DNA of 64,000 nucleotides from Plantago ovata. Taxonomy: Eukaryota; Streptophyta; Magnoliopsida; Lamiales; Plantaginaceae. Under the pieces are notes generated by a model. It was given only the letters and a program-made list of their open reading frames with translations. It was not told the DNA's origin and made no database searches. Shown piece by piece: positions 55,053-64,000 of the stretch (within the stretch, counting starts at the first letter, position 1; each line of letters starts with the position of its first letter). The position numbers and the translations under genes were made by a program. The stretch is taken from contig CM051458.1 of the NCBI GenBank assembly GCA_028274465.1, positions 37,920,744 to 37,984,743 on the forward strand, read 5' to 3'.

Positions 55053-58000
55053 CCTGTGAAGAAGAAAGATCCTTGAAGTTTCATCATCGACATCGCCTTG
55101 GGGAATGGTCGAACTACAAAGGCAATGCTTGACTTAGGGGCTAGCATTAACTTGATGCCTTAATCGGTATACAAGGCCCTGCATCTCGGAGAATTGACAC
55201 CAACTGATATGGTTGTCCAAATGGCGGACCAAAGTGTGAAGAGGCCAGTCGGGATAATAGAGGACATCCTTGTGAAGGTAGACAAATTAATAATTCCAGC
55301 TGATTTTGTAGTAATGAAGTCTGCAGACGAGGGAAAGAGCCATATTCGCGAACACGTAGTACTACTTGGGAGACCATTCATGGCAACTACCAACACATGC
55401 CTTGAACTCAAGGGCAAGAAAATAACCATGGAGGTAATGGGCGAGAAGATTGAATTGGTAGGATGTAGCATCGGAGATAAGGAAGTTGTGGAAGAGTTAA
55501 ATTTTGTAGATTGCTATGATTCCGTGATTTTCGAATTTCATCATTGCTATGATAATCGTGAACCACTTGAGGAGGCACTAACCATGCAGACTGAGACATG
55601 CTACATGCCGAAGAAGCAAGGGAACTAGTTGAAATAATGGATAGCACCCCAGAAATTCCCGTAGGAGAAGAAGTGCTTGAACCTTTAGATGAAGAAGAGG
55701 AAGAAAGTAAATTTCCTGAAGAGCCTAGCTTAGAATTAAAACCACTTTCTGCGCACCTCAAGTATGTCTACTTAGGAGAAAATCAGAAGAAGCCCGTGAT
55801 CGTCTCCTCACATCTCTCCAACGATGAAGAAAGTAGGCTAATCGAAGTTGTTTTAAAAGAAAATTCTGCAGCTATAGGATGGGGGATTAGTGATATCAAG
55901 GGAATTAGCCCTACTCGATGTGTGCATAACATCACTCTAGAACAAGATGCCAAACCCGTTAGGCAACCTCAGCGTAGGATAAATCCGGCCATGCAAGAGG
56001 TGGTAAAGAAGGAAGTGATCAAGTTGCTAGATGCCGATATGATTTACCCCATTTCTGATAGTCGATGGGTGAGCCCGGTTCATGTAGTTCCTAAGAAATC
56101 AGGAGTCACGGTGGAAGAGAATGAGAAGGGAGAATTAGTACCGGTTAGGAAGACCACTGGTTGGCGGATGTGCATTGATTATAGAAGATTAAATGCCGCC
56201 ACTAAGAAAGACCACTTCCCTTTGCCATTTATAGATGACATGCTAAACCGCCTTGCGGGGCGGAAATTCTATTGTTTTCTTGATGGTTTATCAGGTTTCT
56301 ACCAGATTCCGATTGCACCGGAGGATCAGGAGAAGACGACATTCACTTGCCCATTCGGAACGTTTGCCTACAGGAGGATGCCGTTTGGGCTATGCAGCGC
56401 TCCCGCCACTTTCCAAAGGTGCATGCTTTCTGTTTTCTCTGATATGTAACTAAGTTTGTTGAAGTTTTCATGGATGATTTTTCCCTTTTTGGTGATTCGT
56501 TTGATGAATGCTTGCAAAGATTAGATCTTGTTCTGAAAAGGTGCATTGAGTGCAATTTGACCTTAAGCTGGGAGAAAAGTCATTACATGGTTAGGGAAGG
56601 CATTGTTCTAGGACATATAGTTTCTGAAAGAGGTATTGAGGTAGACAAGGCTAAGATCGAAATCATTGAAAAACTTCCCTCACCTACTTGTGTGAAAGAA
56701 TTGCAATCTTTTCTTGGTCATGTAGGGTTTCATAGGAGGTTTATTAAAGATTTTTCGAAAATTGCTAAACCTTTAAGTAGCTTGCTTGCAAAAGATGTGG
56801 TTTTCCATTTCTCTAATGAGTGCTTAGTTGCTTTTAATACCCTTAAGGAAAAACTTGTTTCTGCACCCATTGTTGTGCCACCCGACTGGAATCTTCCTTT
56901 TGAGATTATGTGTGATGCTTCGAATTTTGCTATGGGTGTTGTTATATGCCAAAAAGTTGATAAGCAGTATCGTGTGATTTATTATGTTAGTAAGACTCTA
57001 GACTCCGCACAAGTTAATTATACAACTACTGAAAAGGAATTTTTAGTTATTATATTTGCTTTACAAAAGTTTAGGTCTTATTTAATTGGTCATCCTGTGA
57101 ATGTCCATACTGATCATGCTGCTTTGAGACATTTGATAGCTAAGCAAGATTCTAAGCCTAGGTTAATCCGTTGGGTCCTTTTGCTGCAAGACTTTGATTT
57201 GACCATAGTGGATAGAGCTAGTAGGGAGAATTTAGTAGCTGATCATTTGTCTAGAATACCAAATATCCCTGTTGATTCGATACCCACCAATGAGGACCTC
57301 CTTGATGAGCACTTAATGAAGGCTAATGAAGAGCCATGGTATGCTGATATTGTAAACTATTTGGCTATGAATGTTTGCCCCACTAACTTTTCAGCCTCCG
57401 ACAAGAGAGCTCTTGCCAAGCATTGCAGGACTTACATATGGGATGATCCGCATCTATTCAAAGAAGGAGCTGATGGGATTCTAAGGAGATGCGTGCCACA
57501 AGAAGAGCAACAAAGTATGTTGAGTCATTCCCATGAGCTTAATTGTGGAGGACACTATAGTGGCTTGAAAACAACTCGCAAAGTACTGCAAGCAGGATTT
57601 TTCTGGCCAACAATATACCGAGATGCTCGAATTTTTGTGAAGAATTGTGACCCATGTCAACGAGGTGGTAATATTAGCAAGAAAGACGAAATGCCCCTTC
57701 AAGGGAATCTAGTGGTCGAACCTTTCGACGTATGGGGCATTGATTTCATGGGACCATTTCCATCAAGTGGAGGTTATGGATACATTCTTGTTGCGGTGGA
57801 TTATGTGACTAAATGGGTGGAGGCGATTCCTACAAAAACAAATGACGGTGCAGTTGTTATGAAGTTCTTGAAGGAAGTAATATTCTCTAGATTTGGGTGC
57901 CCTAGGACAATCATCAGTGATGGAGGGTCACACTTCGTCAATAGAACCTTTGCCTCCCTTCTTAAGAGATACGGTGTCCACCATAGTGTCGCTACGCCAT

Positions 58001-58596
58001 ATCATCCACAGACATCGGGCCAAGTCGAAGTTAGCAACCGTCAAATTAAGAAGATCCTGGAGCGAGTAGTGAAGCCTAGTAGGAAAGATTGGGCAGGAAA
58101 ATTGAAGGATGCACTTTGGGCATACAGGACTAGCTACAAGACGGTGATTGGAACCACTTCGTACAGACTTGTGTATAGGAAAGCATGTCATCTTCCCGTA
58201 GAACTAGAACACAAGGCATATTGGGCTATAAAAGCACTCAATCTTGATATGGGAAAAGCTGGCGAGGAACGATTGTTGCAACTAGATGAGCTTGATGAAT
58301 TACGACTAGGTGCTTATGAAAATGTCAAGATCTACAAGGAACGTACTAAGAAGTATCATGATCGTGGTATAGTACGTAAGGAACTGATTCCTGGGCAAAA
58401 AACTTTGGTATTTAATTCTCGCCTTCGACTATTTCCTGGAAAGCTCCGTACTCGTTGGGATGGACCGTACGAAATTATCAAAGTTTCTCCCCATGGAGCT
58501 GTACAACTCTTTGATCCAAAGACGGGCAATACCTTCAAGGTGAATGGCCAGCGAGTGAAGCCATACTTTGAGATATCTAGTGATCAAGTCCAGCAA
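55053..58596 (+). pseudogene. G2 pol: protease, reverse transcriptase, RNase H, integrase (Athila type, fossil)
   Basis: Protease-like start (TTKAMLDLGASINLM), then reverse transcriptase: ISDSRWVSPVHVVPKKSG, WRMCIDYRRLNAATKKDHFP, FLDGLSGFYQIPI, RRMPFGLCSAPATFQRCM and the FMDDFS box. RNase H follows ([41 protein letters not shown]). Integrase has the HHCC zinc module ([16 protein letters not shown] ... NCDPCQR) and the DDE core ([41 protein letters not shown]). The order is Ty3/Gypsy, and the fine motifs match Athila. It ends [11 protein letters not shown], with no chromodomain. Only two or three breaks; the right end is cut by the gap. Confidence 0.92.
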
Positions 58597-58696
58597 NNNN
58601 NNNNNNNNNNNNNNNNNNNNNNNNNNNNNNNNNNNNNNNNNNNNNNNNNNNNNNNNNNNNNNNNNNNNNNNNNNNNNNNNNNNNNNNNNNNNNNNN
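58597..58696. other. Assembly gap of 100 N
   Basis: Exactly 100 N, like the first gap. Left is the end of G2 integrase, right is the C1 extra ORF. Any open frame crossing it is an artefact. Confidence 1.
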
Positions 58697-59406
58697 GAAG
58701 AGAAGGCCAAGACAGGAAGAGAAAAGGCTGGCAGCATTGCTATTGGCTCCGGCATCGAATATACAAAGACCAGCAATGAGGAAACCACTCGAATGTAATC
58801 AGGAAATTCATGGTTGCTGGATTTTAAGCTGGAAGAATGCTGGTAAATGAGTTCTTTCCTACAACCATATTGAATCAAATGTTCAAATGGATTGAACTCA
58901 AGGTCCAAAGAAATCAAAGGAAGAATCCCTCCCAAGAATGTTGCTGGGAAATGGTTGAATCTAGAGGTCTAGTAAGAAGAGTTGCCATTGGTAAGACATA
59001 CAAGCAAGAACCAAATCTGATCAAACCACCTTGCATTGCTACTACGCTGACCCGGTAACAAAGAAACTAAGTAGAAAACTTGGTTGATTCCTTATGAGTA
59101 CTTTCTATTCACTGCTAAGGATCAAGAATAAGAATAAGACTTCTCTGGTTAAGAAAGATTCATCCGAAAAGCATTTCAGATACACAGCTTCTCCATGCCA
59201 GCAATTGGGGCATGCATTTGTGGGTAATTAATTACATGGAAATGAATGCTGAAAAGCATCATCATACTGCCTGCAAAAACGCAAGAATTCTTCAACTACA
59301 AGTCCGTAGGCTTCTGGAAAACTACGAAAAGGATTGTGTTGAATTCACTGCACTTGTTGAGAAGAGTGTAAGAGAGATTTTGAGAAAATCCTCTGAAAGA
59401 GCTTAA
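58697..59406 (+). pseudogene. C1 extra ORF, C-terminal end (fossil)
   Basis: Matches the C-terminal domain of the extra ORF in C2 (42018 down to 41307) and in the copy at 6131. Recognisable pieces are SIAIGSGIEYTKTSNEETT, VNEFFPT and HLWVINYMEMN ... RKSSERA. Compared with C2, only about 190 bp are missing between the end of C1 at 35192 and this restart. Several breaks. Confidence 0.85.
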
Positions 59407-59654
59407 GTCCCTGCAATAGTTTCTGTTAAAGTTTTGTTTGCTGATTCTGTTTACGTTATCTATGCTTTTTCATGTAAACTTCTGAATGATAACTATCAAC
59501 AATGAAATCTTTTGACTCTTATTGGTTTTTGATTATGCAATTTACTTATGCTTACTGTTTAATTATTCAAGTATGCTTGCATCAATCAACTGATTTATTC
59601 AACATCAGAAACCTCTAAAAGGGTAACAATTAATTTAGCCATGGATTGCTAACA

Positions 59655-59996
59655 TCAAAAAGGGGGAAATTTGTTAGGAAACTTGTAATTTTGATGAGCA
59701 ATTAACCATGCTAAATTAAGGAAAGTCCAGTAACTAGTACTCTTAAGGTCCATAGGAATTTAGAATTTTAAGGACATTGTAAAGAGGAACGTTTGCTGAT
59801 GACTTAGTTAGGTGTTAGATTAGTTATTTCTTTTGCGTATGATGTATTTTATTTTCTGAAAAGAAAATAACTTATTGATGCTTAGTTTTAATGTATCTTA
59901 TTTTCTGAAAGAAAATAACCTATTGAAGCATTTGCTGAAGATATATTTTGTTTATTACAAACAAATTATTGAAGCAAAATAGAAACCGCTCAGAAT
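59655..59996 (+). repeat. Polypurine tract and truncated 3' LTR of C1
   Basis: AAAAAGGGGGAAATTT is followed by TGTTAGGAAACTTG at 59672. The LTR then runs ~325 bp, including the U3 hairpin pair, and stops matching at about 59996. Roughly four-fifths of the LTR is missing. The junction with the following low-copy DNA shows no target duplication, so it is a deletion or rearrangement breakpoint. Confidence 0.9.
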
Positions 59997-60772
59997 ATTG
60001 AGGTTGTATTGTAGTTGTTTGGTGGGATATTGTCTTTTAAGTAATGGGAGTTAGAAAGACTTGCTTGGGCATGAATTAATTGATCTTGGTTTTCCAAAGC
60101 TGTAGGCGCAGAGTCTAGCTTTAAATAATTATTATTGTTCAGATAGTTGTTACAAGAATGCAGACGTGAGAGGTTTGGCCAATGCCTTGATTAGCTTGAG
60201 TTTTTTCCCTGCAGTTATTGTTGTTCTTATCTGAAAAACCATCATTACTTTCAGAGTTAAGGCTTATTAATTTAGATTTATTTTCCAGGGGATCTTTGTT
60301 TTTGTCTTTTTCTTTTTGTTCCATTCTTTTAGTTGGATTTTTAGTAACAGAGCTAGGGTTAGTTAGACGAGCAATGAACAAGCCGGTACCCAAGTCTCAA
60401 AGATCTTTCACAGAGCACCCAACTAAATTCATACCAAATGCTGACTTTTCTGGCCATGTAAAATTACCAAACTAGCCCTCGCTCAATTAATTAAGTAAAG
60501 GTCAAGCAATCTAACGAACATGATAATAACAATTAGAGGACAAAAGTATCATCGGCTCCAAGCCGGCTTCATCGGCTCCAATCCCTCTTCCGGAATTGTG
60601 ACATATGGCACTCGCTGGACCGATCAAAGGATAGGAATTGATGTCAGATGAAAAGTAACTTCCAAAGCTTCCTCTACACACTTCACTGCACCTTTGTTTC
60701 AAAAAACCTAGAGACCTGAGGCTGAAACTCGAAAACATAGGCTTCAAATAAAACCGATGACCTAGGTTTCAG
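59997..60772. other. Low-copy region before the gene fragments, no clear gene
   Basis: Non-repetitive within the window. A minus-strand open stretch at 60139-60393 (Lys/Asn-rich, reading IARLTNPSSVTKNPTKRMEQ) lacks an ATG and I do not recognise it. 60470-60700 has the look of a plant promoter or 5' untranslated region, with TAGCCCTCGCTC and a direct repeat of CATCGGCTCCAA at 60551 and 60568. No confident gene. Confidence 0.45.
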
Positions 60773-60892
60773 TCTGAATTATTGGACCTTAGGGCAGATG
60801 AAGAACGTCGGAATGGACTGGAGAAGATGCGGAGTTTGATGATGGAGTCGATGCAGAATAGATCGGGAGCTGGGAAGGCATCAGGAACTGCG
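60773..60892 (+). pseudogene. Exon-like segment of an unrecognised gene
   Basis: Exactly 40 open codons between a good acceptor (CCTAGGTTTCAG) and a GTAACG donor. It reads SELLDLRADEERRNGLEKMR and then SLMMESMQNRSGAGKASGTA, a charged helix followed by a flexible tail. I cannot name the family. The exon is phase 0 at both ends, so it does not splice in frame to the NDUFV2-like exon that follows. Confidence 0.5.
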
Positions 60893-60941
60893 GTAACGTT
60901 TGTTCCTTTCCCTTTCTATGTATGTTGATGTTCGATTATAG

Positions 60942-61315
<374 letters not shown>

Positions 61316-61437
61316 TGAGTGACTATAGCTTAGAATAGATGCTTAGATACTTGGAGTTTTCTTCTGGATAATTGCATTATGGGGAATTAAATAGTTTAAT
61401 TGGATTTTGTTAGCTCCTCTGGTGTGCCCTTGATCAA

Positions 61438-61630
61438 TTGCTTTCCAATAGGTAAAGTAGAATGAAATTCAATTTAATTAACCTCTGCCAAATCCTTTTT
61501 CCCTTTTTGATGAATTTTGTCGAAATTGATTTTACTGTGATTTTGTTCTTGCGCAGAGTTGACAGGAAAAGACTTAAGCCAGGCGATCACATATATTCGT
61601 GGCGAGCTGCTTATATGTATGCCCACCATG
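61438..61630 (+). pseudogene. LRAT/NC-domain protein, first exons, isolated fragment
   Basis: Exon 61557-61630 reads [19 protein letters not shown] and then MYAHHG. This is the start of the LRAT (NlpC/P60-like) domain of plant NC-domain proteins, and the His of the HHG motif is the family's catalytic His. An upstream remnant, TTGCTTTCCAATAG (61438-61451), encodes LLSNR with a GTAAAG donor and joins in frame. The expected Met-Gly before it is replaced by Asp-Gln codons. The following exon (IYVGDDKVIHF in relatives) and the catalytic Cys exon are not found up to 64000. Plant NC-domain proteins are about 250 residues, so this is roughly a tenth of one. Confidence 0.8.
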
Positions 61631-61957
61631 GTACGTTCTCGGTTTGGATTACGCGAATTGATGAGTTCGGTAGAAACTTAGGGTTTTAAAGTTTGAATGT
61701 ATCGTCAATCAAGCATGATTAGATTTATGCAGAACTTGATGTGTTCAATTGCAACTGCATTCATTGTTGATGATTTATATGCAAGTGAATTCATCATTTT
61801 GTATATGTGATCATAACAGTCGGTTGAGGTCTAGCTTGTTTCGGTTTCGGTTTGTTTATGGGATACTTTAAAGAAGCAAATCAATGATGTGTTTTCACTG
61901 GTTTGGTTGTTTTGTGATGCTTCTTTCAGTGGAATGGTATTAGAAGTTATTTGGGTT

Positions 61958-62040
61958 TTGTGATGAAAATGTTTCAAGAGTTTGATATTGTTCGTGGCAG
62001 CCATTTGTGATGGAAATGTTTCAAGAGTTTGATATTTTTC
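61958..62040 (+). repeat. Short tandem duplication
   Basis: GATGAAAATGTTTCAAGAG and GATGGAAATGTTTCAAGAG, each followed by TTTGATATT, about 47 bp apart. A local duplication inside the intron-like region. Confidence 0.75.
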
Positions 62041-63620
62041 TCATTTAGATTAGGTTAGGATTAGGCATATCCTTTCACTGTTTCTGCTAGGGGCTTTATT
62101 TTTTTTGAAAACTTTTCAGTATTTTTTGGTAATATTGACTTATGGGAAGGGATCTACTGAGGTAATAATATTATTTCATATGAGCTCATTTCAAGATTTA
62201 AAGATTATGGTTTATCGTATTATAATTTATGGTACTTCTAATAAAATGCAGTTTGCAGCGATCTTGGATGGAAAAGGCTGGTTTGGTGAGTCATTATTAA
62301 AAAAACTTCTCCATGCAGATTGGAGCGATCTTGAACTCTCAGCTTATTTTCTGTTCTCCCATGAGGACTTGCATTGTTTCAGTAATTTCTTCTTTCTCAA
62401 AGGACCTTTGCTCTGCCGATTTAGCTGTACACTCAGTTTCTAAAGTTTGTTGACTGGAGAAAATATCATAGGGTAATAATGTACGTAATACGTATTAAGT
62501 GCTGAATTAATCTTGAATATATGCTTTCTTCTGCACTGCTTTGAAAGATTTTAAAACTCAAGTATACTAGACTTGTATATTGGTAGTATAGTTCAAAACA
62601 TTCTTTTTCATAATATCTGAAATAGTAGAGCAAGCAATGATAACATTGATTCTCCCCGACATTATAGGTATATGCAAATTTTAGCTACTGGACTGACCTG
62701 CTGATTTTAATTACATATATTTATGTTCTTTTATGCTACTCTATGAGCATTTAAATGAGAAATATTGAGATTCAGTTAGGGCTTGAGACGCCTGTATTAT
62801 GTGTACGGTATGATGTTCGAGCTGATAGGTCAATATTGTTATATGCTCAGCTTCTTGCTACTGGATAGTATTTCTCTTGATCTACGATTGTCTAGTGAAT
62901 TGAATGTGCTTTCTCTGATCTGTTTCGGGGTTTGAATTTGCAGTTACCATTTCAGTGAAGATGAGATTTTCAGAGCAAAGGCAAGATTCTTTCAGCTAAA
63001 TGCAAGTACATAAATTTTCTATTTCTGAATTATGACGTTGATTAAAATCTGAAATGATTTGTGATTGGTACTGTCTTGCAGATTTGGAGCAGCTTAGTAG
63101 ATATAACAAAGCTCCTGTAGTCTCCATGATATTATCAGGTAAAACCATCATACTGAATTTTCTTTTTACTGCTCCTATGTAAGTCTGAGAGATGTGCACT
63201 TACATTTTCCACAGTAACCTCCAAAATAGAACAGTTTATTTTTCCTGAGAACAAACATCAAGTCTCAGTCAACACAAAATTAAGACCAGGTTAGGGCTTG
63301 AAATGTCTGTGTTATGTGTACTGATGGTTGATTAGATGATCAGGACTTAGTTACATTATCAAAGTGTAGGTAGCTAGACTGGATTCCTTATTAGCAGGCA
63401 TGTATCAAGCTATAATTCTTGGCACTAATGTCAGTAAAAAACTCACTATTTGATTTCAAGTTACTAATATGGTTTTGTTCTACTATACCTTGATGTAGGA
63501 AGCACCAAGTTGATGGTAGGTACTCTTTCACTCTGGTGCCTGGGAATGAGGTTCCAGCTGACAAGTATGCTTTCAACATTGCTGGTAATGTATTTCATCT
63601 TCAAGTGACTTATGTATATG

Positions 63621-63710
63621 TAATATTCAACTCGTGTAATTATATCAAACAAACTAAATCATCTATAATATTCAACTCGTGTAATTATATTAAAGAAACT
63701 AAATCATCTA
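63621..63710 (+). repeat. 45-bp tandem duplication, two copies
   Basis: 63621-63665 and 63666-63710 are two adjacent 45-bp units starting TAATATTCAACTCGTG, with two mismatches. A simple recent tandem duplication. Confidence 0.92.
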
Positions 63711-64000
63711 GAGACAATCATGGGATTGAATTTTCATTTTCCAAATGTGTTTAAGTTGGAATAAAGCATTTTGTACATCTTCGGAAATGTATGCTAATAC
63801 CTAATGAACTGCATTAGAAAATGGTAGTTCTGGAAGATAAATGAGTGAAGAAGTTCTGTTTGTTTTCACATCAGTTGCTTTGGAAATAGAAACATGAGGA
63901 AAATATGATCCATGTTCACGACAACGGCATACTAAATCATATTACTAATTAACTTGAAACAAGCCGAAATGGTGAAATGATGAAGTGTAGTAAATTAAAC

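Larger units (their letters stand above)
36518..58596 (+). mobile_element. G2: Athila-like Ty3/Gypsy element with pol, split by Copia C2 and cut by the gap
   Basis: 5' LTR 36518-37693, primer site 37694, gag 37928-39399, Copia C2 insertion 39400-55052, protease-reverse transcriptase-RNase H-integrase 55053-58590, then the gap. The 3' LTR is not in the window. The reverse transcriptase and integrase motifs are of Athila type, and no chromodomain is seen. Its gag is closest to G1-inner, so G2-like elements could have supplied pol to the pol-less G1 elements. Moderately decayed: several breaks in gag, few in pol. Confidence 0.9.
8661..59996 (+). mobile_element. Copia element C1, plus strand, split by nested insertion and by two assembly gaps
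   Basis: Parts in order: 5' LTR 8661-10304, primer site 10307-10320, gag 10417-11047, Athila-like insertion 11048-24786, rest of gag 24787-26546, pol 26547-29936, spacer with stem-loop array 29940-30840, extra ORF 30844-35192, gap, foreign contig 35293-58596, gap, end of extra ORF 58697-59406, polypurine tract, and a 3' LTR truncated at about 59996. It is strongly decayed, with about twenty or more breaks, most of them in the extra ORF near the gaps. The whole span is bounded by one element, but much of the DNA inside is other elements. Confidence 0.88.
61631..64000 (+). other. Low-copy intron-like region with unassigned exon-like pieces
   Basis: AT-rich. Exon-like pieces with splice-type borders are: 62944-63001, reading YHFSEDEIFRAKARFFQLNA; 63079-63138, reading LEQLSRYNKAPVVSMILS; and 63499-63590, where one frame reads GRYSFTLVPGNEVPADKYAF. 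The first two are phase-compatible with each other. The most protein-like frame of the third is not compatible with the second. I do not recognise the family. No mobile-element ends are obvious. Confidence 0.4.

Noticed and set aside
58470-58779. Open frame running from G2 integrase across the N gap into the C1 ORF
   Set aside because: The frame crosses 100 N and joins two unrelated elements.
60139-60393. Minus-strand Lys/Asn-rich ORF as a host gene
   Set aside because: No ATG start, upstream stops, no recognisable domain, low-complexity composition. Left as unassigned sequence.

Overview
The window is a repeat-dense piece of a flowering-plant nuclear genome, probably a eudicot, although the sequence does not fix the species. 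About 93% of it is LTR retrotransposon DNA, nested several layers deep. Two lineages are present. One is a large Ty1/Copia family (about 15.7 kb, LTRs about 1.65 kb, methionine-tRNA primer site, SIRE/Maximus-like, with a very long extra ORF after pol). The other is a Ty3/Gypsy group of Athila type (LTRs 1.18-1.26 kb, primer site of the TTGGCGCC... type). I see no tRNA or rRNA gene, no CRISPR array and nothing bacterial.

Layout. 1-8660: minus-strand Copia DNA in which one LTR (4215-5863) lies between two bodies: gag-pol to its left, and the 3' part with the extra ORF to its right. 8661-59996: a plus-strand Copia element (called C1) inserted into that DNA. Its gag is split by an Athila-like element (G1-outer, 11048-24786), which itself contains a second element of the same LTR family (G1-inner, 15628-21209). 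Target duplications support both insertions. C1 pol, a spacer and the extra ORF run to 35192, where a 100-N gap begins. C1 resumes after a second 100-N gap at 58697 and ends in a truncated LTR at about 59996. Between the gaps lies a contig (35293-58596) with 1.2 kb of unassigned DNA and another Athila-like element (G2, 36518-58596). G2 is split by a nearly whole minus-strand Copia element (C2, 39400-55052) with a perfect 5-bp target duplication. 59997-64000 is low-copy DNA carrying exon-sized fragments of at least two unrelated host genes: the complex I 24-kDa subunit and an LRAT/NC-domain protein.

Most interesting signals. (1) Between pol and the extra ORF of the Copia family is an array of seven stem-loops. 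They share a purine-rich loop, and their stems change in a compensatory way from unit to unit. (2) The stem word TTGCTGA/TCAGCAA is strongly over-represented through the whole Copia family, in LTR, coding and spacer DNA. (3) The extra ORF has its own TATA-like promoter and three consecutive 71-75 bp GT-AG introns, all following a CAGCAG exon end. (4) The Gypsy LTRs carry GC-rich hairpins of the form GGCGAAYCGCC just upstream of the TATA box, and similar hairpins recur inside gag and the 3' region. (5) The two N gaps look like one interrupted Copia ORF with a foreign contig placed inside it. All retroelements are treated as fossils. They are described by family, span, parts and rough degree of decay only.
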